A stretch of DNA of 64,000 nucleotides from Chitinophaga pinensis (GCA_945907065.1 CAMDSC010000001.1:161190-225189), one strand, 5' to 3'. Numbered from the stretch's first letter, positions 36,590 through 45,665 are shown. The notes: a model not told the origin generated them from the letters alone. Numbers and translations: made by a program.

Positions 36590-37285
36590 CTAAGAGATAC
36601 TTGCAGTAGTTCCTTCCAAATCAATCATTCCGTCAATCATTCTCACAATTCGTTTGGCTCTTCGGGCTACATCTTCCTCGTGAGTTACCATCACAATGGT
36701 GTTTCCATTTTTGTGTATTTCATCAAAAAGGTCTAATATCTCGCTTGAACTTTTGCTATCAAGGTTTCCAGTTGGCTCATCAGCAAGTAAGATTGAAGGA
36801 TTATTTACCAAAGCCCTGGCAATAGCGACCCGCTGACGTTGCCCGCCCGATAGTTCATTGGGGCGATGATGCATTCTGTCTTTTAGGCCTACAGAAGTCA
36901 ACGCTTTTTCTGCCCGTTCTAATCGTTCTTTTTTAGGAATACCGGTATATATTAGTGGTAAAGCCACATTTTCTAAAGCATTCATCCTTGGCAATAGATT
37001 AAAGGTTTGAAAAACAAATCCAATTTCCTTGTTTCTAATTTCGGCCAAAGCATTATCATTCATTTTAAATACTTCGGTTCCGTTAAGAATATAGGTTCCG
37101 GAAGTAGCGGAGTCCAAGCAGCCAATAATATTCATTAAGGTAGATTTTCCGCTACCCGATGGTCCCATAAGCGCAACATATTCGCCTCGGTTTATATCGC
37201 AATTCAATTTTTGCAAAGCATAAACCTTTTGATTACCCATCACGTAAGTTTTTTCTATATCGTGTAATTGAATTACAGGGTTCAT
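36590..37285 (-). CDS. LolD/MacB-type ABC transporter ATP-binding protein
   Basis: 231 residues, one ATPase domain. Walker A is [10 protein letters not shown]-loop [11 protein letters not shown], signature [15 protein letters not shown], Walker [13 protein letters not shown] and switch His VMVTHEED. The [12 protein letters not shown] stretch marks the LolD/MacB/FtsE group that powers lipoprotein release, efflux or division permeases. No permease is adjacent, so the partner is unclear. Last in the minus-strand run that begins with the DUF4199 gene; gatC ends 14 bases upstream. Confidence 0.9.
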   Translation of the reverse strand: MNPVIQLHDIEKTYVMGNQKVYALQKLNCDINRGEYVALMGPSGSGKSTLMNIIGCLDSATSGTYILNGTEVFKMNDNALAEIRNKEIGFVFQTFNLLPRMNALENVALPLIYTGIPKKERLERAEKALTSVGLKDRMHHRPNELSGGQRQRVAIARALVNNPSILLADEPTGNLDSKSSSEILDLFDEIHKNGNTIVMVTHEEDVARRAKRIVRMIDGMIDLEGTTASIS

Positions 37286-37299
37286 TTAATGAATAGTAC

Positions 37300-37590
37300 T
37301 TATTTATTTATAAACTTTGGAACCTTAAAGTAGTCGGAGTCTTTACTCGGAGCATTTTTTAAAGCTTCTTGTTTGGTGATTTCTTCTTTTACAATATCGC
37401 TTCGCAAATTATTATGACGGTCGCTCATGTATATCAATGGCTCAACATTATCTGTATTTACTTCCGAAAGTTTATCAAAAAAACCAACAATTCGTTCCAA
37501 GTCAGCTTTAATTTTTACCTTTTCGGTATCTTTAAATTCTAATCGGGCCAAGTGAGCTAGTTCTTCTATTTTTTTATTAGTAATCTCCAT
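37300..37590 (-). CDS. gatC: Asp-tRNA(Asn)/Glu-tRNA(Gln) amidotransferase subunit C
   Basis: 96 residues. IEELAHLARLEF at the N-terminus, IVGFFDKLSEVNTDNVEPL in the middle and LRSDIVKEEITKQEAL with DSDYFKVPKFI at the end are the usual GatC sequence. It stabilises the GatAB complex that makes Gln-tRNA or Asn-tRNA by transamidation in the cytoplasm. gatA and gatB are not in this window. Confidence 0.95.
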   Translation of the reverse strand: MEITNKKIEELAHLARLEFKDTEKVKIKADLERIVGFFDKLSEVNTDNVEPLIYMSDRHNNLRSDIVKEEITKQEALKNAPSKDSDYFKVPKFINK

Positions 37591-37650
37591 TTTAAATTAA
37601 ATTATTCTAAAATTTTAAATTGTTTTTTTGCTCTTATACAATAAGTATTT

Positions 37651-38394
37651 TTAAATTTCAAAATTATTGTATTTCCTAAACTCCGCATCAATAATACTAA
37701 ATACTTTTTCTTTCAGTTCATCCTTATGTTCCAAATTTAGACCAACAGTATTTACCTCACGATGAACCACCATTCTTATCCGGCCAGGAGTAAGTCCATT
37801 ATCTAATCCACCACCCGGCAATCGTTTCCAATTATCAGGTAAGGTTATTGGTACTATTGGAATTTGGTTGTCAATAGCTAATCTGAAAGCTCCTGCTTTA
37901 AATTTTGCCATGGGTGGCACATTTTTATGAATACCCCCTTCGGGAAAAATAAGGACACTGGTTCCTTCTTTTAATCGTTCAGATGCCATAATAAAAGCAT
38001 GATGTGATTCACGATTATTTTTTCGATTTACTGAAATATCAATAGTTCTGAAAAAAATGCCAAATACAGGAATCTTTGCCAATTCATCTTTTGCCATAAA
38101 ATTAAAATAATTGGGCAGCAATAAATTGGTTATAATAATATCGAGATATGAAAAGTGATTGGAACAAAAAATGTAAGTTTTGTTTTTATCAAGTTTTTCT
38201 TCAAAATATACTGAAGGAAAAATAAAACATGGGTATAAAATACAAACTGCCCAAAATTTTCTAAGATTATGGGCTGCTGGAAACCATTCTTTTCGGGATA
38301 ATAAAATTCTAAAGGGAATATACAGAATTATAAAAACCGTTATAAAAAGTATAAGAAACCAAATAGCCCAAGCAAATCGTAAAAATTTAAACAT
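37651..38394 (-). CDS. plsC: 1-acyl-sn-glycerol-3-phosphate acyltransferase
   Basis: 247 residues with an N-terminal hydrophobic segment (about 7-30). The catalytic H(x4)D motif is HFSYLD (about 80), and the substrate motif FPEGGIHKN follows about 70 residues later. It acylates lysophosphatidic acid to phosphatidic acid at the inner membrane. Seven bases separate it from the upstream SRPBCC gene, so they are co-transcribed. The exact acceptor could be another lysolipid. Confidence 0.92.
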   Translation of the reverse strand: MFKFLRFAWAIWFLILFITVFIILYIPFRILLSRKEWFPAAHNLRKFWAVCILYPCFIFPSVYFEEKLDKNKTYIFCSNHFSYLDIIITNLLLPNYFNFMAKDELAKIPVFGIFFRTIDISVNRKNNRESHHAFIMASERLKEGTSVLIFPEGGIHKNVPPMAKFKAGAFRLAIDNQIPIVPITLPDNWKRLPGGGLDNGLTPGRIRMVVHREVNTVGLNLEHKDELKEKVFSIIDAEFRKYNNFEI

Positions 38395-38401
38395 TTGGTT
38401 T

Positions 38402-38806
38402 CTAAGTTTCGGATAGGGCTGTATTCACTTTGCTGGCCATATAATCAGCCAACCCTTGTAAAGGTTTTGTGGCCACCATTTTCATAAACATATTTAGGTC
38501 GGCAAATATGATGACTTTTACTTTGCAGTTATTTCCATCAATGGAAATATGCCATTCAATATATAAATCGACTGGAGTAGTGCCTATAGGAACAATTTTT
38601 ATATAAGAATTTGGAACTGTTTTATCTCTTTTTAAATGTAAGGTTCCCAATCCTTGTACTTTCATTTTAGCTTCATCATCATTGCTCCACCATTCGCTAA
38701 CTTGTGGTGGCATTAGTTTTTGATGATTATTACTATTGCTTAAAAACGTAAAAACCTTTTCAGCACTTGCAGTTACTTGATTTAAAGAACTTTCAATTTC
38801 TGTCAT
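38402..38806 (-). CDS. SRPBCC (START-like) family protein
   Basis: 134 residues, soluble. The pattern of an N-terminal strand and helix (SSLNQVTASAEKVFTFLSNSNNHQKLMPP), a curved sheet (MKVQGLGTLHLKRDK, VDLYIEWHISIDGNNCKVKVIIFADL) and a long C-terminal helix (PLQGLADYMASKVNTAL) fits the START-like fold. Such proteins bind small hydrophobic ligands or lipids. It lies two bases from the DUF4199 gene and seven from plsC, which fits a lipid-related role. Confidence 0.78.
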   Translation of the reverse strand: MTEIESSLNQVTASAEKVFTFLSNSNNHQKLMPPQVSEWWSNDDEAKMKVQGLGTLHLKRDKTVPNSYIKIVPIGTTPVDLYIEWHISIDGNNCKVKVIIFADLNMFMKMVATKPLQGLADYMASKVNTALSET

Positions 38807-38808
38807 AC

Positions 38809-39321
38809 TTATCTTTCGCTTCGGCTATAAACAAATGCAGTCACAAATATTGAAACTAAAATTCCAATAATAACTGACGAAAAAAGACTTGGTAATAAAA
38901 AACCTCCGGGTGTAAATTGCTGATGAATGCTTTCCATAGCTTTCGCAATATTTATGGTGGAATCCCTTTGAATTTCGGCATTATGAACAAATTGCTCTTT
39001 GGCTATTTGTTCAGGTTTTACCAATAATGCTGGCATAGAGACAAATAAAAGGCTGAATAAAATAAAATTAACCAATCCATTAATCAACGAAACCATAAAT
39101 CCTGTGAACATACTCCGCATAAAACTGATTGTATTTCCATTGATTTTTTTGGCAGCTATGATTGCAAATATTACACAAAGTGCCAAAATGATTACCGAAA
39201 AACCGCGAAACAAAAGATTGTTTTCACGCATGGTATACAATTCTTTTTGATAATAAAAATAAAGAAAAGCAGAAGTTACTATTCCGCTAACTGCCCCAAA
39301 AATTCCATATACCTTATTCAT
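38809..39321 (-). CDS. DUF4199 family membrane protein
   Basis: 170 residues from ATG at 39321. Four hydrophobic segments (about 5-22, 35-55, 70-97 and 140-162) with the family pattern YGIFGAVSGIVTSAFLYF... and SLINGLVNFILF. Function of DUF4199 is unknown. A TTG eight codons upstream would overlap the promoter element at 39343-39350 and is rejected. Lead gene of the operon down to the ABC ATPase. Confidence 0.85.
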   Translation of the reverse strand: MNKVYGIFGAVSGIVTSAFLYFYYQKELYTMRENNLLFRGFSVIILALCVIFAIIAAKKINGNTISFMRSMFTGFMVSLINGLVNFILFSLLFVSMPALLVKPEQIAKEQFVHNAEIQRDSTINIAKAMESIHQQFTPGGFLLPSLFSSVIIGILVSIFVTAFVYSRSER

Positions 39322-39342
39322 ACCCAATATTAATAATGGGTG

Positions 39343-39350
39343 CAAAACTA
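39343..39350 (-). promoter_or_regulatory. Promoter -7 element TAGTTTTG
   Basis: TAGTTTTG on the minus strand fits TAnnTTTG, followed by C, about 22 bases before the DUF4199 ATG at 39321. Confidence 0.6.
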
Positions 39351-39367
39351 ACTAAAAAAAAAGATGA

Positions 39368-39688
39368 TTATTGGTTTTCTGATAGTTCGGGCGCTGTACT
39401 ATCGTTGTCGCGTCTAAACTCATCAAAGTTGTATTCAGGCATTAGGTCGGTCTTTACATAGTTTATGGTTTCCTGAAAGGCTTCCATAAACTTATTGAAA
39501 TCTTCTTTATATAAAAAGATTTTATGCTTGATATACATTCCATCTTCAGGCCTTTTCTTGCTCTCAGTAATGGTAATGTAGTAATCATTCCCTCTTGTTG
39601 CTTTCACATCAAAGAAATAGGTTCTTTTACCCGCCTTTACTTTCTTTGAAAAAACTTCCTCATTTCCTTCTCTTGTAGAATCGTACAT
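39368..39688 (-). CDS. DUF3276 (PUR-alpha-like) nucleic-acid-binding protein
   Basis: 106 residues. The sequence EVFSKKVKAGKRTYFFDVKATRGNDYYITITESKK and HKIFLYKEDFNKFMEAFQETINYVKTDL is a single PUR repeat as in the Bacteroidota DUF3276 family. PUR domains bind single-stranded DNA or RNA. The C-terminal tail is acidic (DEFRRDNDSTAPELSENQ). ATG start, 267 bases from the leucine dehydrogenase gene on the other strand; its own promoter is not clear. Confidence 0.9.
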   Translation of the reverse strand: MYDSTREGNEEVFSKKVKAGKRTYFFDVKATRGNDYYITITESKKRPEDGMYIKHKIFLYKEDFNKFMEAFQETINYVKTDLMPEYNFDEFRRDNDSTAPELSENQ

Positions 39689-39955
39689 AACGCCTTTTTG
39701 TTTTTTATTTGTAAATCAGACTGCAAAAAACATGTTTAATTTGATTATCACAACTTTAAAAAGTTAATAAATTATAAAAAAAAATTAAGTCTCTGAAATT
39801 CAGTATGTTTATTTATAGGTAGCCAGTTTGGCTAAATGGTTATATTAATCATTTTTGTTTAAATTAGTATGATTTTAAAACCTTTTTGCTCGGATAATTG
39901 AATACTAATAAAATTATAAAAAGTAGTATTTTTGCCCAAGTTATTAGAAAACTAA
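39689..39955. other. 267-base intergenic gap, largest in the window
   Basis: No open frame or RNA gene could be recognised. It contains a small hairpin, AGCCA/TGGCT around GTT (39821-39833), AT-rich runs and the promoter of the leucine dehydrogenase gene at 39927-39934. Confidence 0.6.
39927..39934 (+). promoter_or_regulatory. Promoter -7 element TATTTTTG
   Basis: TATTTTTG fits TAnnTTTG and is followed by C. It stands 21 bases upstream of the leucine dehydrogenase ATG. Confidence 0.6.
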
Positions 39956-41056
39956 ATGATTGATTTAAAAGAAAAAACCGTATTGCAGGATGCCAGAATA
40001 TTTGGTCCTATGAGTGAGTTTGAGCATGAGCAAGTAATGCTCTGTCACGATAAAGAAACAGGATTAAAAGCCATAATTGCAATTCATAATACCGTTTTGG
40101 GGCCAGGATTAGGAGGAACACGATTTTTTAATTATAGTTCAGAAAACGATGCACTTCGCGATGTTTTAAGACTATCAAGAGGCATGACCTATAAAGCTGC
40201 AATTTCCGGGCTAAATCTTGGAGGAGCAAAAGCTGTTATCATCGGTGATCCTAATGTCCTAAAATCAGAAGGATTGTTTAGAAAATTTGGTCGCTTCATT
40301 CAAAATTTAAACGGAAAATATATTACTGCTGAAGATGTTGGAACCACCACTCGTGATATGGAATACATCAGTATGGAAACAAAATATGTGGTAGGCTTAC
40401 CAGAAATTAAAGGTGGAGGAGGTGATCCATCTCCGGTTACTGCTTATGGAGTTTTTATGGGAATGAAAGCATCAGCAAATTATGTTTACGGAACCGATTC
40501 GTTAAACGGCAAAACTGTTGCTGTGCAAGGTATTGGTAAGGTTGGTTGGCATCTTGTCGAAAGACTGTATAAAGAAGGAGCAAAAATTTATGTTTCCGAT
40601 ATTAATGATACGCAATTAAAAAAGGCCGCTTCCGAATTTGGAGCCATTGTAGTAGATAGTCAAGATTTATTTGATTTGAATATTGATATTTTTGCCCCTT
40701 GTGCAATGGGAGCAATTTTAAATACAAATACAATAGAAAGATTAAAATGTTCCATCGTTTCAGGTGCTGCCAATAATCAGCTTGAGCATGAAGACGAACA
40801 CGGAACAATGCTTAAAGAAAAGGGAATTATTTATGCTCCTGATTTTTTAATAAATGCCGGAGGTTTAATAAATGTTTACTCTGAATACACCGGTTATAAT
40901 CGTGAAATAGCATTAGGACAAGCCGAAGATATTTACGATACCACTCTTGAAATTTTGAAAACAGCTAACCAAGAAAATATTCATACTCAAAAAGCTGCAA
41001 TAATGCTTGCTGAGAAAAGAATTAGACAAATGAAAAGTGTAAAATCAACAATCTAA
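39956..41056 (+). CDS. Leucine (Glu/Leu/Phe/Val) dehydrogenase
   Basis: 366 residues. The substrate-binding glycine-rich region GPGLGGTRFFNY (about 43) and GMTYKAAISGLNLGGAKAVI (about 77; both lysines conserved) are followed by an NAD-binding domain with VAVQGIGKVGWHLVERL (about 183). It oxidatively deaminates branched-chain or aromatic amino acids to 2-oxo acids with NAD+; the length and motif set favour leucine. Cytoplasmic. Stands alone; the gene after it is unrelated. Confidence 0.93.
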   Translation: MIDLKEKTVLQDARIFGPMSEFEHEQVMLCHDKETGLKAIIAIHNTVLGPGLGGTRFFNYSSENDALRDVLRLSRGMTYKAAISGLNLGGAKAVIIGDPNVLKSEGLFRKFGRFIQNLNGKYITAEDVGTTTRDMEYISMETKYVVGLPEIKGGGGDPSPVTAYGVFMGMKASANYVYGTDSLNGKTVAVQGIGKVGWHLVERLYKEGAKIYVSDINDTQLKKAASEFGAIVVDSQDLFDLNIDIFAPCAMGAILNTNTIERLKCSIVSGAANNQLEHEDEHGTMLKEKGIIYAPDFLINAGGLINVYSEYTGYNREIALGQAEDIYDTTLEILKTANQENIHTQKAAIMLAEKRIRQMKSVKSTI

Positions 41057-41152
41057 TTAAAACGTTGATTAACAAGGCAATTCTGATTAAAATTTAATTA
41101 AAGCATTAAATATTTAAGGCAGATGTGATTCTTTTCATCTTCAAACTGTATT

Positions 41153-42619
41153 ATGAAAATCAAGGAAATAATTAAAAGTGAAAATTTTTACCTTGGTGTT
41201 CTCACTACTTTTTTACTAAGCCTTTTTATTTACTATGCTATTATTTCGCCCGGTTGTGAAGGAGGGATGGATAGTTACAATCATTATCTAATATCAAGAT
41301 ATAGTTGGAAATATCCTCATCTTTTTCTTAATCAATGGGGCAAACCTTTATACAATATTCTTGCTTCCCCATTTGCCAATATTGGTTTTTTAGGGGTCGA
41401 AATATTTAATATACTTCTATGGCTAGGCTCAGCTTGGTTAACTTGGGCTACAGTTAAAAAACTTGGATTATCATATGCTTGGTTGGGGTTTTTATTAGTT
41501 ATTCTTCCACAGGTTTCTATCGAAAATACTATTTCGGGTCTCACCGAGTTTCTGAATGAATTTTTATTAATATTATTCCTTTTTTTAATTGCATCAAAAC
41601 GCTGGAATTTGGCTGCTGCAATTTGTGGATTGTTGCCATTTGCTCGCAGTGAAGGCTTTGTAATAATGGCAGCCGCAGGTTTTTATTTAGTAGTTATTGA
41701 AAAGCAATATAAAAGCCTGATATGGTTTGTAGCTGGACCAATTATTTTTAATGCAATTGGTTGGATGGTGGAAGGTGACCCATTCTGGATAATTACAAAT
41801 AATCCTTACATAAAGGCCCAAGTAAAGGGATTGAATTTATGTGGTAGCGGAAGTTTAATTCATTATGTCAAACTTTCACGATTTATATTTTCATTGATCG
41901 GAAGTGTGTTGGTGATTTTAGGGACTTTATCAGCGCTTTTTTATGTTGTAAAATCGTTCGGACAAAAAATCTTTTTACACAAGTTTATGTTTTGGTTAGT
42001 TGGTGGAATCTTCTGGCTATATTTTGGGGTTCACTCATTTATTTGGTGGAAAGGAATGATGGGAAGTTGCGGCTATACAAGGGTAATGATTGTGATAACC
42101 CCACTAATGGCCTTGCTTGGAACGTATGCTTTAAATATTTTAGTTCAAAATTTTACAAAGTATAAAAACTACATCTTGGGAGTAACTCTAGTTTTACTTA
42201 TAGTTTCTGCATCTCATTCCTATCAGTATATTAAGCGTAGTTTTCCCCTTCAAATTTCGGATGAACAAAAGGTATTTTTGAAAGTAGGGGATTGGTTGAA
42301 AACAATAGACTACAAAAATGGAATGACTTATCATCTTTATGCCTATCTAAGTGTGTTGGCAAATATTGACCCGTATGATAAAGACCATTTTACCGATTTA
42401 TGGAGCTTTGATTTTGAATATTCGCCCATTGGTAGTATCATAATTTGGGATGGACACTTTGGCCCTAACGAATGCCAAATTCCGTTAAAAAAATTGCAAA
42501 GCAATCCTGATTTTGTTTTATTAAAATCATTTATTCCTAATCCCTCTTTTAATACTTTGAACAATTATCCTTTTGAAGTACATGTATTTAAAAAGGTAAA
42601 AAACACTGTGAAAAAGTAG
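41153..42619 (+). CDS. GT-C-type membrane protein, probable glycosyl/mannosyltransferase
   Basis: 488 residues, about ten hydrophobic segments to residue 365 and a soluble C-terminus of about 115 residues. The first loop has GCEGGMDSYNHYLISRYSW, an acidic residue in the position expected for GT-C enzymes. Later LLPFARSEGFVIM resembles the RxE motif of mannosyltransferase-like proteins. The C-terminal domain contains FDFEYSPIGSIIIWDGHFG. It differs from the GT39-like protein at 2141-3577. Donor and acceptor are unknown. Isolated gene upstream of nusB. Confidence 0.7.
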   Translation: MKIKEIIKSENFYLGVLTTFLLSLFIYYAIISPGCEGGMDSYNHYLISRYSWKYPHLFLNQWGKPLYNILASPFANIGFLGVEIFNILLWLGSAWLTWATVKKLGLSYAWLGFLLVILPQVSIENTISGLTEFLNEFLLILFLFLIASKRWNLAAAICGLLPFARSEGFVIMAAAGFYLVVIEKQYKSLIWFVAGPIIFNAIGWMVEGDPFWIITNNPYIKAQVKGLNLCGSGSLIHYVKLSRFIFSLIGSVLVILGTLSALFYVVKSFGQKIFLHKFMFWLVGGIFWLYFGVHSFIWWKGMMGSCGYTRVMIVITPLMALLGTYALNILVQNFTKYKNYILGVTLVLLIVSASHSYQYIKRSFPLQISDEQKVFLKVGDWLKTIDYKNGMTYHLYAYLSVLANIDPYDKDHFTDLWSFDFEYSPIGSIIIWDGHFGPNECQIPLKKLQSNPDFVLLKSFIPNPSFNTLNNYPFEVHVFKKVKNTVKK

Positions 42620-42631
42620 CGGCTTAATGAT

Positions 42632-42639
42632 TACTTTTG
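42632..42639 (+). promoter_or_regulatory. Promoter -7 element TACTTTTG of nusB
   Basis: TACTTTTG fits TAnnTTTG, followed by C, 26 bases upstream of the nusB ATG. Confidence 0.6.
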
Positions 42640-42665
42640 CAGCCCGTTTTAAAAAATAATTATTG

Positions 42666-43610
42666 ATGCTGAATAGGAGGTTAATACGTGTGAAGGTGCT
42701 TCAAGCTGTGTATGCTTATCATCAATCAGAAGTAAAGGATTTAAGATCTGCCAAGTCGTTTCTCAAAAAATCAATACATGGAATTGAAGATACTTTTATC
42801 AATATTCTTCAATTTCCTTATGACTTATTTCATTTTGTAAAAACCAATTACAATCCGGCCGATAAGCATTTAAAAGTTAAAAATGAAAGCGGTTCTGTAT
42901 TCAATTATCTTTCTGATAATAAGTGCTTAGATTTATTAGTTAATAATCCTAAATCTAAAGAAATATTTACCAGTTCATCCTACAACTGGAATAAAGACAG
43001 TGATTTTTTGTTTATGATATACAAACAAATTGGTGAAGCCGATTGGATTCAAAAATTTGAAAACGAGGATAGTAATGATTTTTCAAGAAGTCATGAATTT
43101 TTGACCACACTATATAAATATCTTATAGAAAGCTCGGAGGATTTTAATATTAAAATGGAAGAAATCAACATCCATTGGCATGATGAAAAAATTCCTGTTC
43201 TAAAGTCAATTGAAAAGTTATTGAAATCATGCACCGAAGATGGAGGTAAGGTTGAAGTTCCTTTAATTTCAAAAGATTTAGAAGATGATTTGGAGTATTC
43301 CGAGAAACTATTGGAACTTACTACCAAAAACCATTCTGAATACGAAGAATTAATAGCTAAGCGAACCCCTGAATGGGACTCAGAGCGAATAGCCAGAATT
43401 GACCTTTATATTATGATTATGGCTTTAGCTGAGTTTATGGAGTTTCCTTCTATACCTGTAAAAGTAACATTAAATGAATATTTGGAATTAGCAAAAATTT
43501 ATAGCACTCCTCAAAGTTCTAAATTTATAAATGGAATACTTGATAAATTGCTTAACGAACTGAAAAAGGAAGGAAAAGTGAATAAGCAAGGTAGAGGATT
43601 AATTGAATAA
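42666..43610 (+). CDS. nusB: Transcription antitermination factor NusB (long Bacteroidota form)
   Basis: 314 residues from ATG at 42666 (a TTG just before is in frame). The N-terminal RNA-binding face is MLNRRLIRVKVLQAVYAYHQSE. The C-terminal part carries the NusB core ERIARIDLYIMIMALAEFMEFPSIPVKVTLNEYLELAKIYSTPQSSKFINGILDKL. The middle insertion (about 60-210) makes it twice the length of E. coli NusB, as is normal in this phylum. It binds boxA RNA with S10 for rRNA antitermination. First in a run with DUF1573, yajC and coaE. Confidence 0.93.
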   Translation: MLNRRLIRVKVLQAVYAYHQSEVKDLRSAKSFLKKSIHGIEDTFINILQFPYDLFHFVKTNYNPADKHLKVKNESGSVFNYLSDNKCLDLLVNNPKSKEIFTSSSYNWNKDSDFLFMIYKQIGEADWIQKFENEDSNDFSRSHEFLTTLYKYLIESSEDFNIKMEEINIHWHDEKIPVLKSIEKLLKSCTEDGGKVEVPLISKDLEDDLEYSEKLLELTTKNHSEYEELIAKRTPEWDSERIARIDLYIMIMALAEFMEFPSIPVKVTLNEYLELAKIYSTPQSSKFINGILDKLLNELKKEGKVNKQGRGLIE

Positions 43611-43640
43611 CAAGGTGATTTTTAAGGATTATAAAATTAT

Positions 43641-43648
43641 TACATTTG
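43641..43648 (+). promoter_or_regulatory. Promoter -7 element TACATTTG
   Basis: TACATTTG fits TAnnTTTG, followed by C, 25 bases upstream of the DUF1573 lipoprotein ATG. Confidence 0.6.
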
Positions 43649-43673
43649 CACAAATATTAGAAAAATACAACAG

Positions 43674-44135
43674 ATGAAAAACAAGCTTTCTTATTTAGTA
43701 ATTGTCTCAATCGGTTTGCTATTCTCTTGCAGTAGTGAACCCAAATCTACTGATTCCAGTATTATTGAATCTTCCTCCACAGCCGATAATCCGAAAGGAA
43801 ATGGAAAGGTGCCTATAATGACTTTTGAACATGAAACTTGGGATTTTGGTATATTAACAGATGGTGAAGTAGTAGAACATGAATTTGGTTTTAAAAATAC
43901 AGGAACCAAGGCGCTATTAATCTCTGATGTTCAAGCATCATGCGGTTGTACCATTCCTAAATGGCCGCGTGAACCTATTTCACCAGGCCAGGAATCAGTA
44001 ATAAAAGTAAGTTTCAACAGTGCAGGTAAACATGAAAATATAAATAAGGATGTTACCATTTTTGCCAATACTAGTCCAGTAAAAAAGAAACTTACGTTTA
44101 AAGCTTATGTTAAAAACAAGCCGGAAACAAAATAA
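43674..44135 (+). CDS. DUF1573 lipoprotein
   Basis: 153 residues. A lipoprotein signal (MKNKLSYLVIVSIGLLFSC, Cys 19) is followed by a Ser/Thr-rich spacer. The DUF1573 immunoglobulin-like domain (about 45-150) has HEFGFKNTGTKALLISDVQASCGCTIPKWPREPISPGQ. The CGCT piece is the family signature. Probably anchored in the outer membrane or inner membrane; function unknown. 24 bases before yajC. Confidence 0.9.
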   Translation: MKNKLSYLVIVSIGLLFSCSSEPKSTDSSIIESSSTADNPKGNGKVPIMTFEHETWDFGILTDGEVVEHEFGFKNTGTKALLISDVQASCGCTIPKWPREPISPGQESVIKVSFNSAGKHENINKDVTIFANTSPVKKKLTFKAYVKNKPETK

Positions 44136-44159
44136 TTTAAAAACTAAATAACCCAATCA

Positions 44160-44477
44160 ATGCACGAAATTTTATTAATGGCTCCTGGAAAAGGAAGCAA
44201 TGGATCGATGAACATGATAATGATATTATTGATGTTCGTTGTTATGTATTTTTTTATGATTTTACCTCAAATGAGAAAAGGCAAAGCACAAAAGAAATTT
44301 TGGAGTGAGCTTAAAAAAGGTGACAATATCATTACTTCTGGTGGCATCCATGGTAAAATTACAGATTTGAAAGAAACCTCTGTAGTGATAGAAACTGAAG
44401 GTGGAGGAAAATTAAAAATAGAAAAATCAGCTATTTCACTTGAAATGACAGAAGCTGCCAATAAAACCGCAGCCTAA
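44160..44477 (+). CDS. yajC: Preprotein translocase subunit YajC
   Basis: 105 residues with one helix (about 18-37) and the conserved IITSGGIHGKITDLKETSVVIETEGGGKLKIEKSAI segment. YajC is a small partner of SecDF. The N-terminus MHEILLMAPGKGSNGS is periplasmic. Followed 27 bases later by coaE. Confidence 0.93.
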   Translation: MHEILLMAPGKGSNGSMNMIMILLMFVVMYFFMILPQMRKGKAQKKFWSELKKGDNIITSGGIHGKITDLKETSVVIETEGGGKLKIEKSAISLEMTEAANKTAA

Positions 44478-44504
44478 TTTTTTTATTTTCATTAATCTGA
44501 ATTA

Positions 44505-45128
44505 ATTATCAAATTTCATTTAAAAGTTGGTGTAACCGGTGGTATAGGCAGTGGAAAATCTACTGTTTGCCAGATATTTGAACGATTAAATGTTCCCATT
44601 TATGATGCTGATATTAGAGCGAAGGCTCTTATGCAGGAAAAACCTGAACTAAAAAAGCAAATAAGGAAAGCTTTTGGGTGGGATGCTTATGATGAAAAAG
44701 ATAATCTCAATCGGCCATACATTGCCAAAATAGTATTTAATAATACCTCCAAGCTTAATATTCTTAATGGCTTGGTGCATCCTGCAGTTTTTGAAGATTA
44801 TCGCCATTGGGTAAACAATCAGATGGATTCTGCTTATTCAATAAAAGAGGCGGCATTAATGTTTGAAACCGACAGTTATAAAGAACTTGATAAAATTATT
44901 GTGGTTACGGCCCCAATTAATACCAGACTTGAAAGAGTAGCAAAGCGTGATAATGTTAAAAATGACGATGTGTTAAAACGGATGGAAAATCAAATGAACG
45001 ACCGTGAACGAATAGCAAAGGCTGATTTTATTTTAAAAAATGATGGTAAATCATCATTGATTAAACAAGTGTTGCATTTACATCATTATTTTTTAGACTA
45101 TGTAAAAGAAATGAATAAAGCTATTTAA
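44505..45128 (+). CDS. coaE: Dephospho-CoA kinase, no canonical start codon
   Basis: 207 residues if it begins at ATT 44505 (ATC 44508 is the alternative). The P-loop VGVTGGIGSGKST begins a few codons later and must be included, so the later ATG at 44631 is rejected: it would remove the nucleotide-binding site. Between the in-frame stop at 44493 and the P-loop there is no ATG, GTG or TTG. YDADIRAKALM, LVHPAVFEDY and DKIIVVTAP match CoaE. The enzyme phosphorylates dephospho-CoA to CoA. The start may be a true ATT/ATC start or reflect a sequence error. Confidence 0.88.
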   Translation: MIKFHLKVGVTGGIGSGKSTVCQIFERLNVPIYDADIRAKALMQEKPELKKQIRKAFGWDAYDEKDNLNRPYIAKIVFNNTSKLNILNGLVHPAVFEDYRHWVNNQMDSAYSIKEAALMFETDSYKELDKIIVVTAPINTRLERVAKRDNVKNDDVLKRMENQMNDRERIAKADFILKNDGKSSLIKQVLHLHHYFLDYVKEMNKAI

Positions 45129-45141
45129 TTTGTATCTATCA

Positions 45142-45648
45142 ATGTCAGACAAACGCACCATCATATTAACCCATCCTGAAATAGAGCGCAAAATGCAACG
45201 CATGGCTTGGGAAATTTTTGAAAATAACCATTTGGCCTCACGTTTAATAATTATTGGAATTACCAATAATGGAAATCACCTGGCAAAAGCCATTGGAAAA
45301 ATACTTTCTGAAATATCTAAAATTACAATTCAATACGGTCGCATTGATTTAGATAAAACAAAAGGTTTTAACTCTGATGTGAAATTAGATTGTGACATAA
45401 ATATTAAAGGAGAAACCGTGGTAATGGTGGATGATGTGCTAAATAGCGGACAAACCATGTTGGCATCCATGTTGCCTGTAATTGCTCAAAAACCTTCAAA
45501 AATTCAAACCGTAGTATTGGCCAATCGCAATCATAAAGCGTTTCCTGTAAACGCTGATATTGTTGGAATATCTTTGGCCACTACTTTGCAAGAGCATATT
45601 TGGTTCGAAATGGGACAGGATAATAAAATGCTTGTCTTTTTAACCTAA
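45142..45648 (+). CDS. Type I phosphoribosyltransferase (PyrR-like)
   Basis: 168 residues from ATG at 45142 (TTG 45130 possible). The PRPP-binding motif is VVMVDDVLNSGQTM (about 97). IIIGITNNGNHLAKAIG and LATTLQEHIWFEMGQ are also in place. It could be a PyrR or hypoxanthine-type enzyme; no pyrimidine genes are near, so the base used is unknown. It starts 14 bases after coaE. Confidence 0.85.
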   Translation: MSDKRTIILTHPEIERKMQRMAWEIFENNHLASRLIIIGITNNGNHLAKAIGKILSEISKITIQYGRIDLDKTKGFNSDVKLDCDINIKGETVVMVDDVLNSGQTMLASMLPVIAQKPSKIQTVVLANRNHKAFPVNADIVGISLATTLQEHIWFEMGQDNKMLVFLT

Positions 45649-45665
45649 AGATCTTTTAAAAATAT

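Noticed and set aside
39689-39955. Small RNA or riboswitch in the 267-base gap
   Set aside because: Only a 5-bp hairpin and AT-rich runs are present; nothing resembles a known RNA.
44631-45128. coaE starting at ATG 44631
   Set aside because: It would remove the P-loop; the open frame upstream carries a full GGIGSGKST.
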